Shown here: positions 43,975-55,975 of the stretch, piece by piece
How positions within the stretch are numbered: position 1 is the stretch's first letter
Layout of the letters: each line of letters begins with the position of its first letter
From: Solenopsis invicta
Lineage: Eukaryota > Arthropoda > Insecta > Hymenoptera > Formicidae
Reading direction: 5' to 3'
DNA: 64,000 nucleotides
Assembly: GCF_016802725.1 (NCBI RefSeq)
Contig: NC_052673.1
Location: forward strand, 6,811,037 to 6,875,036
Notes under the pieces: model-generated
The model's input: the letters and a program-made list of their open reading frames with translations, nothing else
Database searches by the model: none
Told to the model about the DNA's origin: nothing
Position numbers and translations under genes: made by a program

Positions 43975-45187
43975 AAGACTAAGTATAGAATTTAGACTCA
44001 AAGGAATTCTTAGTTACTTCCTATATCAAAAAAAAAAGAAAGATTAGTTTATTTTTACCCATTACACAATTTTATTAAAAAATAGGAAAAATACAGTACG
44101 CAGGAAAACAATTCTGAATCTTTAATAAAAATTTTTGTTTATTTTTAAAAGAGTTTGGTATTCCATTGTGTTATCATTAAGTTTTCCTCTCTGTGGTGTT
44201 ACTACAGAACCACTAACGCTGAACATTCGTCCAACCGATGCACTACTGATGCAGTGCCGTGTTATATTTAATAAAAAATTTTTTTATTCTGGGATAATCG
44301 TTCAACATATTTACATGCAAAGCGTTTGATTTTAGGAAACGGTACAATTCCTCTTGTAAGGATTCAACTTCCTTAACTTGTTTATTGAAATCGAAAAAGT
44401 CGTCATTATCTTCAGTAATATTTGGGGAACTGTCATCAGAACTATTAACTCCTAACAAGTCTTCTAAATAACCTTTAGCCATTTTTTTTCTCTCTCCATG
44501 TAACCAGTTTAATTTAAATTTTGGGTGTAGGCAACTTGCGACGATCAATTCTTTTTTTTCGAATAATGTGGAAAATCTAAAATTTAAAATATAATGAAAT
44601 AAAAAAATTTTTTTTTGAAAATAATTGTTAATAAAATTAATTTATGTATTAAGTTACCTTTTATTTAAACCTTCTTGAATAGCTGTGATTAGTGATTGAC
44701 AATGTATAAATCCGCTTTTATCAAATTTTTCTAATCTTTCTTGTAATGTTTGCAAGACGGGCAATAAGTATCCCATATACATTCCCGATTCTTTCTGTAA
44801 TATGTCTATGGCCCGTGCCAAAGGATCCATAATCTAAGTTAAGGAAAAAAATAAGGAAATATATATTCCACTAAATTTACATATTATTATTTAATATACA
44901 TGACAGTACTCTTCTATGAATTTAATTTCATCTTCTGTTAATCTTTGCAAATCGCAATGATCAAAACATTGATTGACTTTTTCAGAATTATTTTTTAATA
45001 ACTTTATTAGTTGCGTTAAGCAATCGAAGGTAGAGTTCCACCTAGCAAAATAAAGATTTGAAAATAAGATAAAATCATTTAATCAACAAACAAGAGATAG
45101 AAAAGAAGGTATTATCCCCACATGTACATTTTAAGCAATGACAAATAATATAATTTGTTAATCATTATTTTATATTGAATCTTAAGT

Positions 45188-46165
45188 TAAGATTACATTT
45201 ATCAAAGCGTTGTTTAATAGATTCTAAACTCAAAGTTATGAAATATTTATTACATTAAATATGATTTATTAAAAATATAGTTTTATATAAATATGATTTA
45301 TATAAAACACAGCATGTCGAAAAAGAAGTAATATGAGCCACCTTGAAAATAAGTTTAAAAATTGGTTTAAAAAAATAGTTTTTTGTTACAAAATTATATA
45401 TTTTTTATTTTCCTAAATTAGAATTTTCTTGCATTCAGAAATATTAGTCATTTTATTCTTGTATAACATTAAACAACAAGGATAAAATGATATTTCTAAT
45501 GTTTCTGAACGTAGCTCTGTAGCTGTAACAATCGATTTATTGAATAATTATTTCAATATGACAATCTCGATGATAGCCATATTACTATCTACCATGCTTA
45601 TACATATGATGGTATTAACAAAATACTACGCTATTGTTTAAAATTGCGTAATTTGCAATGTATAAAGCTAAATAAAAAATTAAATAACAAAACAAATACT
45701 TGAGTTTACATAATTCGTGATAATACGCTCGAGTTTGAAAAGAAAGTATACGTAATTAAATCTTGAAAGTTTTAAACTGCTTAAAAGTAAAAATGCCTTA
45801 TAACAAATGTCAATTGTGTATTGAAATATTAACATCATTACATAACTACAGTCTTCTAAATAAATAATTTCATTAAGTAATTACTAGAACTCGTCCGATT
45901 AATGAAGATAATACGAGTGGCTATTATATCTATATAATATCATCTTCTCTAATTGCTTTTATTATTTCGAGGCAAAATATATTTCTATTTAGTGATTAAT
46001 AACAACGCATTGAGAAATAAAAATATCAATAAATGTGATTAATATCGAGAAAAAAGAAAAAGAAAATCAAAATAAAACTTATTCAGTTTAACAGCTAATG
46101 AAAAAAGATCTAATGTTTTTTCCTTTTGATATAATAAGAAAACATATCTAAACAAGTTCTAAAAC
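45188..46165 (+). repeat. repeat A copy inside the decayed hAT gene
   Basis: It matches 39820-40930 in the same orientation, with short gaps. It lies between two hAT exons (44905-45045 and 46210-46545), so it inserted into that intron after the hAT element arrived. Confidence 0.65.
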
Positions 46166-47921
46166 AGAATAAGTTTCATATTTTTTATATTTCATAATAA
46201 GCAAGCTTTTTACCTGGTAATAACTGGAGTTTTTAAGTATACACTACAAATTTCGTTTATTTTATCTGCTGTTTGTGTAGATTGGTTTTGTTTATTCCAC
46301 AATTTTACTAATTTGGCAAATGTCACTCTATGTTTTTTCTTGTATACAGCATCGCTGTCTAAAGCTTTCTCAGAATCTTTCACTGCGACAAGGTTCAAAG
46401 TGTAGCTGACACATCTATGATGTGGTGGAAGTGTCAATAAATTTTCTGCATCTACATTTTCTACATCGTCCACATTTAAAAGATCACTTAAACTATGAAA
46501 CACTTCCTTAAAGTCCTTATCATCTTCACTTTTCTTAAAATATCTGAAACGAATTAAAGTTTGCATTTATAAATTATATTAAAACATTTTATCTGTTAAT
46601 TACATATTAATAATTATATGTTACTTAATTATATTTTATTTATAGTAATTATACTCTTTTTTATGCTTTAAAGTAGGAGTTTTTACTTTAAAATGATTTT
46701 AACAAGATTGTTGTATGATTTCTTTTCACAAAATTATAATAGTTTAAAAAGAAACAGTCTAGACATGTTTATATCTTTTTTTGTCAAAGAGATTTCATAT
46801 TAATGTTAATCAAATTTTTTTGTGTATTTATATTATATTAGTACATATATACTGTATTAATATAATATAAATACATAAAAAGTATTAATTACATATAAAA
46901 AATTTTAAATATATATAAAAGTAGAGAAAGGACGGCAGTCGTGAAATATACGAAGTGGTGAAATATCATGATATTTCGTGAGGTAAATTCATGATAATTT
47001 ACCTTGAATTCTAAAAGTTCGTTAAAATTACTTCGTTATTGTCTATTCAAACATTGTAGGATGATTATTGGTTATTAGTGTTTTGTTAAGTTATTGTCAA
47101 AAAACAAAATAGTATTCCACGATTCCTCCTTACCTTTTATATTAATACATTTTTTTAAATGGTAACAATTTTTTAAGGTATACAAAAAATATATTTAAAA
47201 GCTTACTGAAAGGCTTTGACAAAATTTGATCCGTTGTCCGTTGTCGTGCAACATATTTTATTTTGAATATGATACTCCAAAAAAATCGAATAAATTGCTA
47301 ATATGCTAATATGTCATATCATCAGCTAATATGTCATATGTATGTCGTCCTTTCAGCCTTCGACAAGCTAATGCAGCTGATTGTCGAGAGAGAGTATCAG
47401 GATTAATCCAATGGATTGTTATTCCTAAGTAACTTCTATAAATTTTTATTTTAATTATTTAACAAAATAATATAATTACAATATAAATTAATATAATAAA
47501 TTATATACACTAGTTATACACACTTTTTAGCCTTGCTCCATAAATCTGCCGTTGTTGCAACTATTTCTATTTCTGTTAATTTTTTTTCTAGAGTACTCTT
47601 CATTTTAAGATATGTTTGACAAAGTTTTTCTTTTAATGTTTTTCTGCACATTATACAAATATGTGAAGGAACTCCAATTCTTAGCAAATTAATGAATGCT
47701 GGACTATCAATAGTGAAAAAGGGTTGAATGTCTTCGATAATAAACTGTAATACAGCTTTATCAAATTTATTTTGAGTAATCATTGAGCTTCCAGAGCCCC
47801 ACCTTTCCAATACATGACACTTATTTGGAATATTGGCATTTTCATCTTTATTTGGACGTTTCAAATTAACTTTTGTCTCAACTATTCTTTTCAATATATG
47901 TTGATGTTTTGCCTATTAATT

Positions 47922-47924
<3 letters not shown>

Positions 47925-47966
<42 letters not shown>

Positions 47967-47977
47967 CACACACACAC

Positions 47978-48041
<64 letters not shown>
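47925..48041. repeat. CA/TA microsatellite
   Basis: A long compound CA tract with interspersed TATATA lies just upstream of the second hAT exon. Open frames across it are artefacts. Confidence 0.95.
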
Positions 48042-48043
<2 letters not shown>

Positions 48044-49611
48044 GTAATTAGAAATATATAATAAAAAATTGTATAAATTTTAAAAACTGCTTAAAAAAAA
48101 AATTTAATTTTTTTTAAGCAGTCACTTTTTGTACCTATTTTTTTATATATAACTTAAGGTTGAATGTTTTATTTAATTGTGTAGATTCCATAAAAATTTA
48201 AAATTCCATAAAAATATAAAATTTTAATTTAAAAAAATTTTTTTTTAAATATAATCTCTTTTTAGTATCATTTAATTTTATATCTATTTTAAAACATAAA
48301 TATTTATTTAAATATCAGTTTTATTAAAAATATTATCAGTTTATTATTACTATATATAACTATTACTATATATGTGTAGTATCAGTTTATTATTACTATA
48401 TATAACTTACAGTATATATTTTCTATGCAAAAATAAGGAACTTATAAATTATTAACTTTCCTATGGCGTTTTAAAGCAAAACATTATACTTATAAAAAAT
48501 TACGTCATTATAATTCCTATTACAAAATATACTTATGTAACAAAGCAAATATGAGGTATTTTTTATTAATTCAAGGTGTCTAAAATTGAAAATTGATGTG
48601 TTTCGTGATATATTTCGGACCCTATTCAAAAGCCCCCTTTTCCATAGCACTATCTAGTATTCTAACTTTAGACCGAGTTTATGTGATAATATACGCAAAA
48701 ATAATCTTAATTTTACGCAAAAAACAAAAATAAGATAATAATAAAATTAACTTACAGTTAAATATTTTCTTAAGTTTGCTGTTGAAGTTCTGCTAGCATG
48801 TATAATTTTTTTTCCAATACAAATTTTACACAAAAGTGCTAAATTTTTCTCATTTTCCAATTCTTCCTGCACTTCGAATGCCTCTGCATATGCTGGCCAT
48901 GGTATTTTCTCTTTAGTCTCTTTCGAAGACTGTGGGTCTGTTTGCAGTCTCAGTTCTGATGTATTCTCAGCCGTTATTTCGTCCATTATTAGAAGTAGAA
49001 ACCAATTAAAAAATTAGAAATGAAACAATTAATAATTTTTAACTTAGGTCATTTTTAACATTAGCTAATTATTTTTAAAACATAAAGTTGAATTTATTTT
49101 TTTTTTTTTTTTTTGAGTTAAAAATTCATTTATGTAAAAGTAAAGCAATATTCAAAAAATTCGATCATTTTCAAATAAAAAATATTTTTTGTTATTTTAT
49201 ATAAACTTAATTTATAAAATGATAAATTTATTTAATGATCCATAATTGCCTTGTTATTTTTTAAATATTTTGACTTTAAAAAATTATGAATTTTTATATA
49301 TAATTTAATATTAATGCTTTATAAACTAACTTTTAATTGAAATTAAATTAATTTAATTGTAATACAATGTTTAACTAGTTTAATATTTGGTTTATGTCAA
49401 TATTAATGTAATTAAAAATTAATGTTATTAACTTTAAATTAATTTAGTTAAAAAAATATATATTAACTTACCCTGATTCTTATATAAATAAAGCAAAAGT
49501 ACTTCGAACAGAATGATCTTCTCAATAACGCAACACTAGTAACACTACAGGAATCACTACAGTAGTTACAGGTTATAAGTTATTTACACGTAGATACACG
49601 ATTGTATGTAC

Positions 49612-49839
49612 GTGTAGGGCCTGGATATTCAACTACGATTCCGGGATGCTCGCGGAGAATCACTGCGTGTTGTGTGATCGTCTGGCTGGTCTATCGTGTA
49701 CGTGTGATAATCAGTCAGCAGAGAATTGGTGATTATCACACGATAGACCAGCCAGACGATCACACAACACGCAGTGATTCTCCGCGAGCATCCCGGACAA
49801 TCCCGGAATTGTACTTGAATGAATATCCGGGCCCTACAC
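49612..49839. mobile_element. 228-bp palindrome with GTAC duplication
   Basis: GTGTAGGGCC and GGGCCCTACAC end two arms that are almost fully complementary. GTAC flanks it at 49608-49611 and 49840-49843. The right arm of the host foldback has the same place with a single GTAC, proving insertion with a 4-bp duplication. Confidence 0.8.
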
Positions 49840-50573
49840 GTACACGCACCGGCAGGGCCGTAGCCAAGGGGGTGCCAGAGGGTGCCCGGCACCCTCAAAC
49901 ATTTTTTTGGCACCCTCTAAACAGAACAAGTAACGATTAATGTATCTTTACACAATCGCACACGATTCGTCTACGCAATATACAATACGTCTCATCCTTT
50001 AGATCTAGAGTGATGCCCGAAACCATGGTAGAAGTATAACAGCTATCCCTTCCACCATGCCCGAAACTGAATCCGATAGCATGCAATAGCATATGGAGGG
50101 CCCCTCAAGGGCTGCGTTCAGATTTCCCACCCGGGTGCACCCAGACATCATTCTATCCTATAACAAGCGGAGGGGACGACAAGCGCGAATCGCATAAACG
50201 ATTCGCGCTTGTTTGTTTATCTCCTCCCATGCTACTGCATACCGGGCAGTTTCTGGCATTATTGCTCTAGCTCGATTATTATTTTCATTGCACTTCCGTT
50301 CTTGACTTATTGATATTTTGTAACAGTGCATTTCGAGATTACTTAAAATTATAAATTACAAAAGTGTAGCAAAAGTGAGCAACTAAGCAGATTAATAAAA
50401 TTTGAAAACTATAAATTAAGGTATGTATATGACCTAAGAGTGGTAAGAATTCTATAAAAGTTATGGTAATGTCTTTGAAAAAAATATCCAAATATAGGAT
50501 TTTTACTAAAAAAAAAAACCATCACAATACATCTTATTCAATAACGTAAGCAGATCTTTTCTTTACATTGCAG

Positions 50574-52784
50574 ATGGATAAATATATCATAAAACAACAA
50601 AAACCTTCCACATCCACTGCCGCATGTGATTCAGAAATATTGATATCGTCGCAATTATCATCTTATTCTGCTTCCAGTTCTACTTCTACATCAAAAACTA
50701 AAGTATTTGTCATACAATCTGTCGATGATATATCCAAAATAGGTGGTAATATAGTACAAATAAAATGTGACCAGTATCCCAAAGACAAATATAAAAGAAG
50801 TTTTCAAGCAGATTGGTTCAATAAATATAAATGGTTAGAATATTCATTATCAATGAATGCAATCTTTTGCTATCCCTGTAGACAGTTTCAAGCGCACCAA
50901 TCTAAAGAAAATGCATTCATCTCAACTGGATTTTCGAATTGGAAAACCGCATTGTGCAAAAATAAAGGTATTCCGAGGCACGAAACGTCTAAAGTACACA
51001 TTGCTGCCATGTCAATGTGGTGTGATAAACAAAATAGAATAAATTTAAACAAAGAAGTATGTACTGTGTTGAATAATGATGTTCTTGAACGCCACAGATA
51101 TTATGTAAAATCTGTAGCAGAAGTTATTCAGTTTTTGGCAGTTAATGAACTTGCTTCACGAGGGACTTATGACATCACAACAGAAGAGGAAAACAGTTTA
51201 TTCAATAATTTATTTAAATATACCATGCAAAAAGACAGCAAATTAGCGGAGTGTGCCAAATTAATACCTGCTAATGCAACATATTTATCACCCCAAATTC
51301 AAAATGATATTATTGAAATTATGGCTAAGATGGTTAGATTAGATATAGTACAGGACGTGAAAGCAGCTGATATTCCATGGTACACGATTTTAGAAGATGG
51401 CACGCGTGACAAAAACAATAGAGAAAATATAGCTATTGGTGTTAGATACATAAAAAACGGGAAAGCACATGAATCAATTTTGGGAATCAAGTCCGTTGAG
51501 AAATTGGATGCTGAAACTTTTGCTAATTTGACACTCGATTTTCTCCAAGAATGTGGACTGGATCACTTCAATATATTAAGTCAATGCTACGATGGTGCTT
51601 CAGTCATGAGTGGTCACAAAGGAGGAGTACAAGCCTTAATCCAAAAAAAATTAAATCGAGAAATTCCATACATACACTGTTCAAATCATCGACTACATCT
51701 CGTCATTATAAAGGCAATTAATGATATACCAATTGCCACACAATTTTTTGAACAGTGCTCAATGTTATACAATTTCTTGAAAAGAGGATCAATATCTAAC
51801 TTTTATAAAGGACAGCCACTTGCACGCTTGTTAGAGCAACGTTGGTCAGGACACTTGTGCGTTACTCAAATTATTAACAATAATTACGCAAAAATTATTG
51901 AGGCTCTTGCATTTATTAAAAATAACAAACAGATTAAGGGCGAATATATTGTTGAAAGTATAGGTTTATTAAAAGTAATGAAGAAACCAGAATTTTTATT
52001 TTGCATGATAATATTTAAAATTATTTTGGAAATTCTTCATCCTGCAGATAAAATTCTACAAGCAAGAGAATCTAGCCTGAAGGATGCAATGGTAATAATT
52101 ACGGCTGTGATTAGTCAAATTGAAAAGATAAGAACTAGTGAAGAATATGAAAAAATAAAAAACTTAATGAAAGAATTTTCAAATAATGAAAATATAGACG
52201 AAGAAAGAGCACAAAGACAAAGGAAACGCAGTAAAAATATAGACGGTTTTTTAATAATGCATCACATTAATGAGGAGGACGACCAAGATAAACTTAGACC
52301 ACTATTTTTCGAAATTTTAGATATTATTCTTATTGAATTAAAGAGACGTTTTTCCCAAAACAGTGATATTTTGGATGCTGTTATCAATGCAGAAGATCTA
52401 AATTTCCAAAAATCTGAATGTCTGCAAAAACTAGGTATAAAGATTCCTCAAAAACATGAAATAATGGTAGTTAAAAGTTATCTTGAGAAAAGTAACGAAG
52501 AAGGAGACACGTTTTCAAAGCTGTATAACCAAAGAGTAGCATTCAATGATACCTACAATTACTTAGCAGCATGTAGAACGTTTGCATGTAGCACTGCGTT
52601 GTGTGAATCTACATTTTCGGTTCTAACTAAAATTAACCGATCACAAAGAATGTCTATGACTCACCAAAGAATGGCTAATCTTATATTTTTAGCCTTTGAA
52701 AAGAAAAAAACTACAAATATAAATATGAATTCTTTTTTAAGAGAATTTCATAATGCCAAAGAAAGAAGACTGCAGTTATTCTAA
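50574..52784 (+). CDS. hAT transposase (TTF-type finger, ZMYM1/P52-like)
   Basis: 736 residues from ATG 50574, which directly follows a possible splice acceptor (TTGCAG), so a 5' UTR intron is likely. A Ser/Thr-rich leader is followed by a TTF-type zinc finger (FCYPCRQFQ and RHETSKVH, about 100-150). The RNase H-like DDE region includes SQCYDGASVMSGHKGG (catalytic Asp) and IHCSNHRLHLV. The C-terminal hAT dimerisation region reads STALCESTFSVLTKINRSQRMSM. Proteins of this subgroup are found as domesticated ZMYM1-like genes and in active hAT elements. No internal stop, perfect element ends and a clean target duplication point to a recent, possibly active copy. Confidence 0.9.
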   Translation: MDKYIIKQQKPSTSTAACDSEILISSQLSSYSASSSTSTSKTKVFVIQSVDDISKIGGNIVQIKCDQYPKDKYKRSFQADWFNKYKWLEYSLSMNAIFCYPCRQFQAHQSKENAFISTGFSNWKTALCKNKGIPRHETSKVHIAAMSMWCDKQNRINLNKEVCTVLNNDVLERHRYYVKSVAEVIQFLAVNELASRGTYDITTEEENSLFNNLFKYTMQKDSKLAECAKLIPANATYLSPQIQNDIIEIMAKMVRLDIVQDVKAADIPWYTILEDGTRDKNNRENIAIGVRYIKNGKAHESILGIKSVEKLDAETFANLTLDFLQECGLDHFNILSQCYDGASVMSGHKGGVQALIQKKLNREIPYIHCSNHRLHLVIIKAINDIPIATQFFEQCSMLYNFLKRGSISNFYKGQPLARLLEQRWSGHLCVTQIINNNYAKIIEALAFIKNNKQIKGEYIVESIGLLKVMKKPEFLFCMIIFKIILEILHPADKILQARESSLKDAMVIITAVISQIEKIRTSEEYEKIKNLMKEFSNNENIDEERAQRQRKRSKNIDGFLIMHHINEEDDQDKLRPLFFEILDIILIELKRRFSQNSDILDAVINAEDLNFQKSECLQKLGIKIPQKHEIMVVKSYLEKSNEEGDTFSKLYNQRVAFNDTYNYLAACRTFACSTALCESTFSVLTKINRSQRMSMTHQRMANLIFLAFEKKKTTNINMNSFLREFHNAKERRLQLF

Positions 52785-53060
52785 TTATATTACTATTATT
52801 TTTTAATGTTAAGAGTTTAATATTTTAGTTGTATGCATAAATGCAATGAAAAACGTTCCTTTTTTGTTTATACATAGACATAATATCTACAAAGATATAA
52901 TACATTATTATTTTGTGTTTGTAATCTTTATATTAATATATTTTACTTTTTAGTTTGTTAAAAAGGCATTAAATTGATATCCTAAAATGTTATTTTGATT
53001 AAATTGCAAGCACCCTCTACTTTTCCCCAGGCACCCTCACAAAATTTGTTCTAGCTACGG
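52785..53060. other. 3' flank of the hAT gene
   Basis: AT-rich 3' UTR followed by the subterminal GCACCCTC repeats of the hAT right end. No further gene. Confidence 0.5.
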
Positions 53061-54269
53061 CTCTGACGCACCGGCATAAATGGTGTCTCTCTACGCTGAC
53101 GCTCGGCTGCCGCACACACGCGAGCTACGCAAGGCGCGCACGTACGTGTTTCTTGGCAGCGCGGCGGAGGTCGGGGTGCTGGCAGAAAGTAGAGGGGGGC
53201 GTTTCGATACCGCATCTTCCTCGCTCGACGCTGGATCGAGAGAGAAGACACGGAATCGCGGCGCTCGAGAACCTGACAGAAATGGTATCCCTTGCGCCTA
53301 TACGGCTGGTATACGGGATACCGCGGTTTGTCGCGCGCTGTTGTAATTTTTAATTGTATAAAGAAATTTACTCGGATACAAATATTTGTTTGAAAAATAA
53401 TGTAAATACAATTACGATTTTTAATAATAAATTAAAATTATGTCATCACAGCAATACAGCATTTACACAAAGAGAACAATTTTTTTCATCTAAGCAAATT
53501 ATGTCTGTTTAAGATCATAAATTCTTCTAAGGAGATTGTAATTGAGGTAAAACAATACTCGGAGAAGTGACAGACTTCTTCATATTTTGACGTTACAAAT
53601 TACTGTACAAAATTTAAGAAAAATCAGACGTTCATTCGGTTCTTCTCTCAGAGTATTGTTTTACGTCAATTATAGTAATTACAGTACAAAAAAAAATTAA
53701 ATGTCAACTCAACAATTCATTGTTTCATATATAAACAACAATATAAAATCTTCTTGGAAGAATTTATGATATTAAACAGACATCATTTGCTTAGATGAAG
53801 AAAATTGTTCTCTTTGTGTAAATGCTGTATTGCTGTGATGACATAATTTTAATTTATTATTAAAAATCGTAATTCTATTTACATTATTTTTCAAACAAAT
53901 ATTTGTATCCGAGTAAATTTCTTTATACAATTAAAAATTACAACAGCGCGCGACGAACCGCGGTATCCCGTATACCAGCCGTATAGGCGCAAGGGATACC
54001 ATTTCTGTCAGGTTCTCGAGCGCCGCGATTCCGTGTCTTCTCTCTCGATCCAGCGTCGAGCGAGGAAGACGCGGTATCGAAACGCCCCCCACTACTTTCT
54101 GCCGGCACCCCGACCTCCGCCGCGCTGCCACGAAACACATACGTGCGCGTCTCGCGTAGCTCGCGTGTGTGCGGCAGCCGAGCGTCAGCGCGGAGAGACA
54201 CCATTTATGCCGGTGCGTGTACATACAATCGTGTATTTACATGTAAATAACTTGTAACCGTTCACTGTC

Positions 54270-54654
54270 ACGTGTACCTTTCTAGACAGAACTTTCTTGG
54301 ATCACATCATCTTCTTCTTCTTCTTTCTTTAATTTGGCACCCGTCTCCTGGAAATAGTCAGAGTGGGGACGATTCGGCCATTAAACAAGGTTATCACTGG
54401 TAGATTATGTGGAATTGGAATACAAAACAATAAATGGGAATACAAAATATAATTAGGCAAAATCTAAGGAGGATTGCATCAGCAATCCTAACCGCGCTTT
54501 TTCACTCTATTACAAACACGCTTACTGGTACGCGGACAACCAACGACTCCCAATTCAAATATTTACCGGATCACATTTCTCTCGGATCACAGAAGCATAG
54601 GACATAGAATTGTCACTGCATTGAGCAACAGTGGCTGCGTTTAGCAAACTCACA
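54270..54654. other. gene-free spacer between two large elements
   Basis: Contains a CTTCTTCTTCTT tract (54309-54330) and otherwise unremarkable sequence. No gene or RNA was recognised. Confidence 0.4.
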
Positions 54655-55488
54655 AGGAACGTTTGGCAACTCGAAAATTCAAAAAATTCTGAAATTTGGT
54701 GTACACATAGAGGAGTTCATCCGTAACACAAAAATATTTTTTGTTGGTGCCCAATTTCAGTTTAAGGGGGTGAAACATCCCTTTGAAAAAAATCGGATTT
54801 TTTCTTTCCAAGCAAATATCGTCGAAACTATAAGAGATAGAGAAAAATGTTCTGAATAAAAGTTGAATGGCTGCAAGAGTACTTTATAACAGTGATAAAG
54901 AAAAATTTTTTTTTTATTTTTTTTAATACTTTCCCCCACCACCTACCTATTTTTTTTCAAAATTTTTATTTTTTTTATAAGCAAAATAAAGCTTATTTTA
55001 TTACGAATTCAACGGTATATGACAAAGCTATGTTGCAACATTTCCATTTTTTTTAAATAATTAAAAACCACTCCATAATGCATGGTACGCGCACCCGTCC
55101 GTGCACTATGAAAGTGTTCCCCTTCGATTTTGACGAGTCTTTAATACGTTGTCGTACAGATCAAAATAAGGGACACGTATTTTTTTATACGTGCCCACTC
55201 TCACTTTTAGGGGTGAAACACCCCTTTGAAAAAAATCGGTTTTGTTTTTTCGAAGCGTGTATCGTCGAAACTGTAAGAGATAGAGAAAAATGTTCTGAAT
55301 AAAAGTTGAATGGTTCGAAGAGTACTTTACAACAATAATTTAAAATAATTTTTTTTTTGTTTTTGTGAGATATTTAATTATTATTAACATACATTTCACA
55401 TAGCTTTCAATTATTTGAGCACGACAATATTACATGTATACTCACGATGACATAAAAGATAAAACTAATTAAAAGAAATCATTGATGC
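54655..55488. repeat. left long TIR of the Tc5-like element
   Basis: This is the reverse complement of 58945-59771 with few differences. Internally it has two related halves, each with TTTGAAAAAAATCGG and GTTCTGAATAAAAGTTGAATGG motifs, so each TIR itself contains a direct repeat. Confidence 0.85.
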
Positions 55489-55975
55489 ATAATCATTGAT
55501 AGCAACTTACATTACTTCAATGCTATTTTATTACACTGTTATGTATACCGCACCATAAAAAAAGATGAAACTCTATTTTTTAACGTTAAAATATATATAT
55601 AATAATTACATACAATTAGGCATGATTTATATATATAATTTTACGTATTTTTATATAACCATACATAATTGTTTACAGTGATATATGTATAGATAGATAT
55701 ACAATATTTCTCTTCAGCTTACAAAAGATTGTCAAGAAGGAGTCTTGGTTTACAATATTACTCTAAAATTCATGCATCCATTCACACAATTCTACGCGCT
55801 TGCTACCTATTCTTCATCTTCCTATTCTCTACCTATATACATCTCTACACACTTTATAAATATTTTACCTTTTACATTTTTAACAATTATATAATGATTA
55901 CAGAAAGTTGTGTGCAATTATTATATATAACTATCACATAGTTTTTATATATATTTACATATATTTACATGAAAA

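Larger units (their letters stand above)
44130..48986 (-). pseudogene. BED-finger hAT transposase, decayed
   Basis: Minus-strand exons align in order with ZBED-type hAT transposases. The first, 48756-48986 (ATG 48986), has CKIC and continues into the second, about 47514-47912 (AKHQH), which completes the BED zinc finger; it ends ATTADLWSKAKK. Then about 47330-47430 has IHWINPDTLSRQSAALACRRLKG, 47205-47270 has TTTDNGSNFVKAF (Asp), 46210-46545 the middle, 44905-45045 has RWNSTFDCLTQLIKLL, 44655-44830 follows, and 44140-44580 has the C-terminal dimerisation region (SSASVGRMFSVSG). hAT transposases cut and paste DNA. Disabling changes: a small duplication with a stop near 47310 and a frameshift near 44250. 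Repeat A (45188-46165) lies in one intron, and a CA microsatellite abuts exon 2. Confidence 0.75.
49853..53065 (+). mobile_element. complete hAT transposon
   Basis: The ends CAGGGCCGTAGC and GCTACGGCTCTG are inverted. ACGCACCGG flanks both sides (49844-49852, 53066-53074), an 8-9 bp duplication; the mirror arm of the host foldback has it once. CACCCTC repeats lie near both ends. One open transposase is inside. The element inserted into the foldback after or alongside the GTAC palindrome. Confidence 0.9.
49559..54269. mobile_element. large foldback element, twice interrupted
   Basis: The outer ends (GTTATTTAC and CACGATTGTATGTAC near the left; their complement near 54200-54250) are inverted. 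After removal of the palindrome (49612-49839) and the hAT element (49853-53065), the left arm continues at 53075 with CATAAATGGTGTCTC and matches the right arm to about 53700. The arms have a GC-rich block (53080-53340 and 53940-54200) and an AT-rich block. A smaller nested palindrome with AAAACAATACTC lies at the centre (about 53540-53680). No transposase of its own was seen; 88-codon frames in both arms are mirror images and unlikely to be genes. Confidence 0.7.

Noticed and set aside
47814..48047. Frame encoding long His-Thr repeats
   Set aside because: It is translation of the CA microsatellite beside a hAT exon.
49602..49940. Overlapping frames of about 100 codons on both strands
   Set aside because: They run through the 228-bp palindrome and hAT end; no protein family resemblance.
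53051..54257. Several 66-97 codon frames in the GC-rich arms of the foldback element
   Set aside because: They occur as mirror images on both arms and in several frames of GC-rich DNA, as expected by chance in palindromic sequence.
55078..55302. 74-codon frame in the left long TIR, identical to one in the right TIR (59124-59348)
   Set aside because: It is duplicated only because the TIRs are inverted copies; no start context, domain or splice logic supports a gene.
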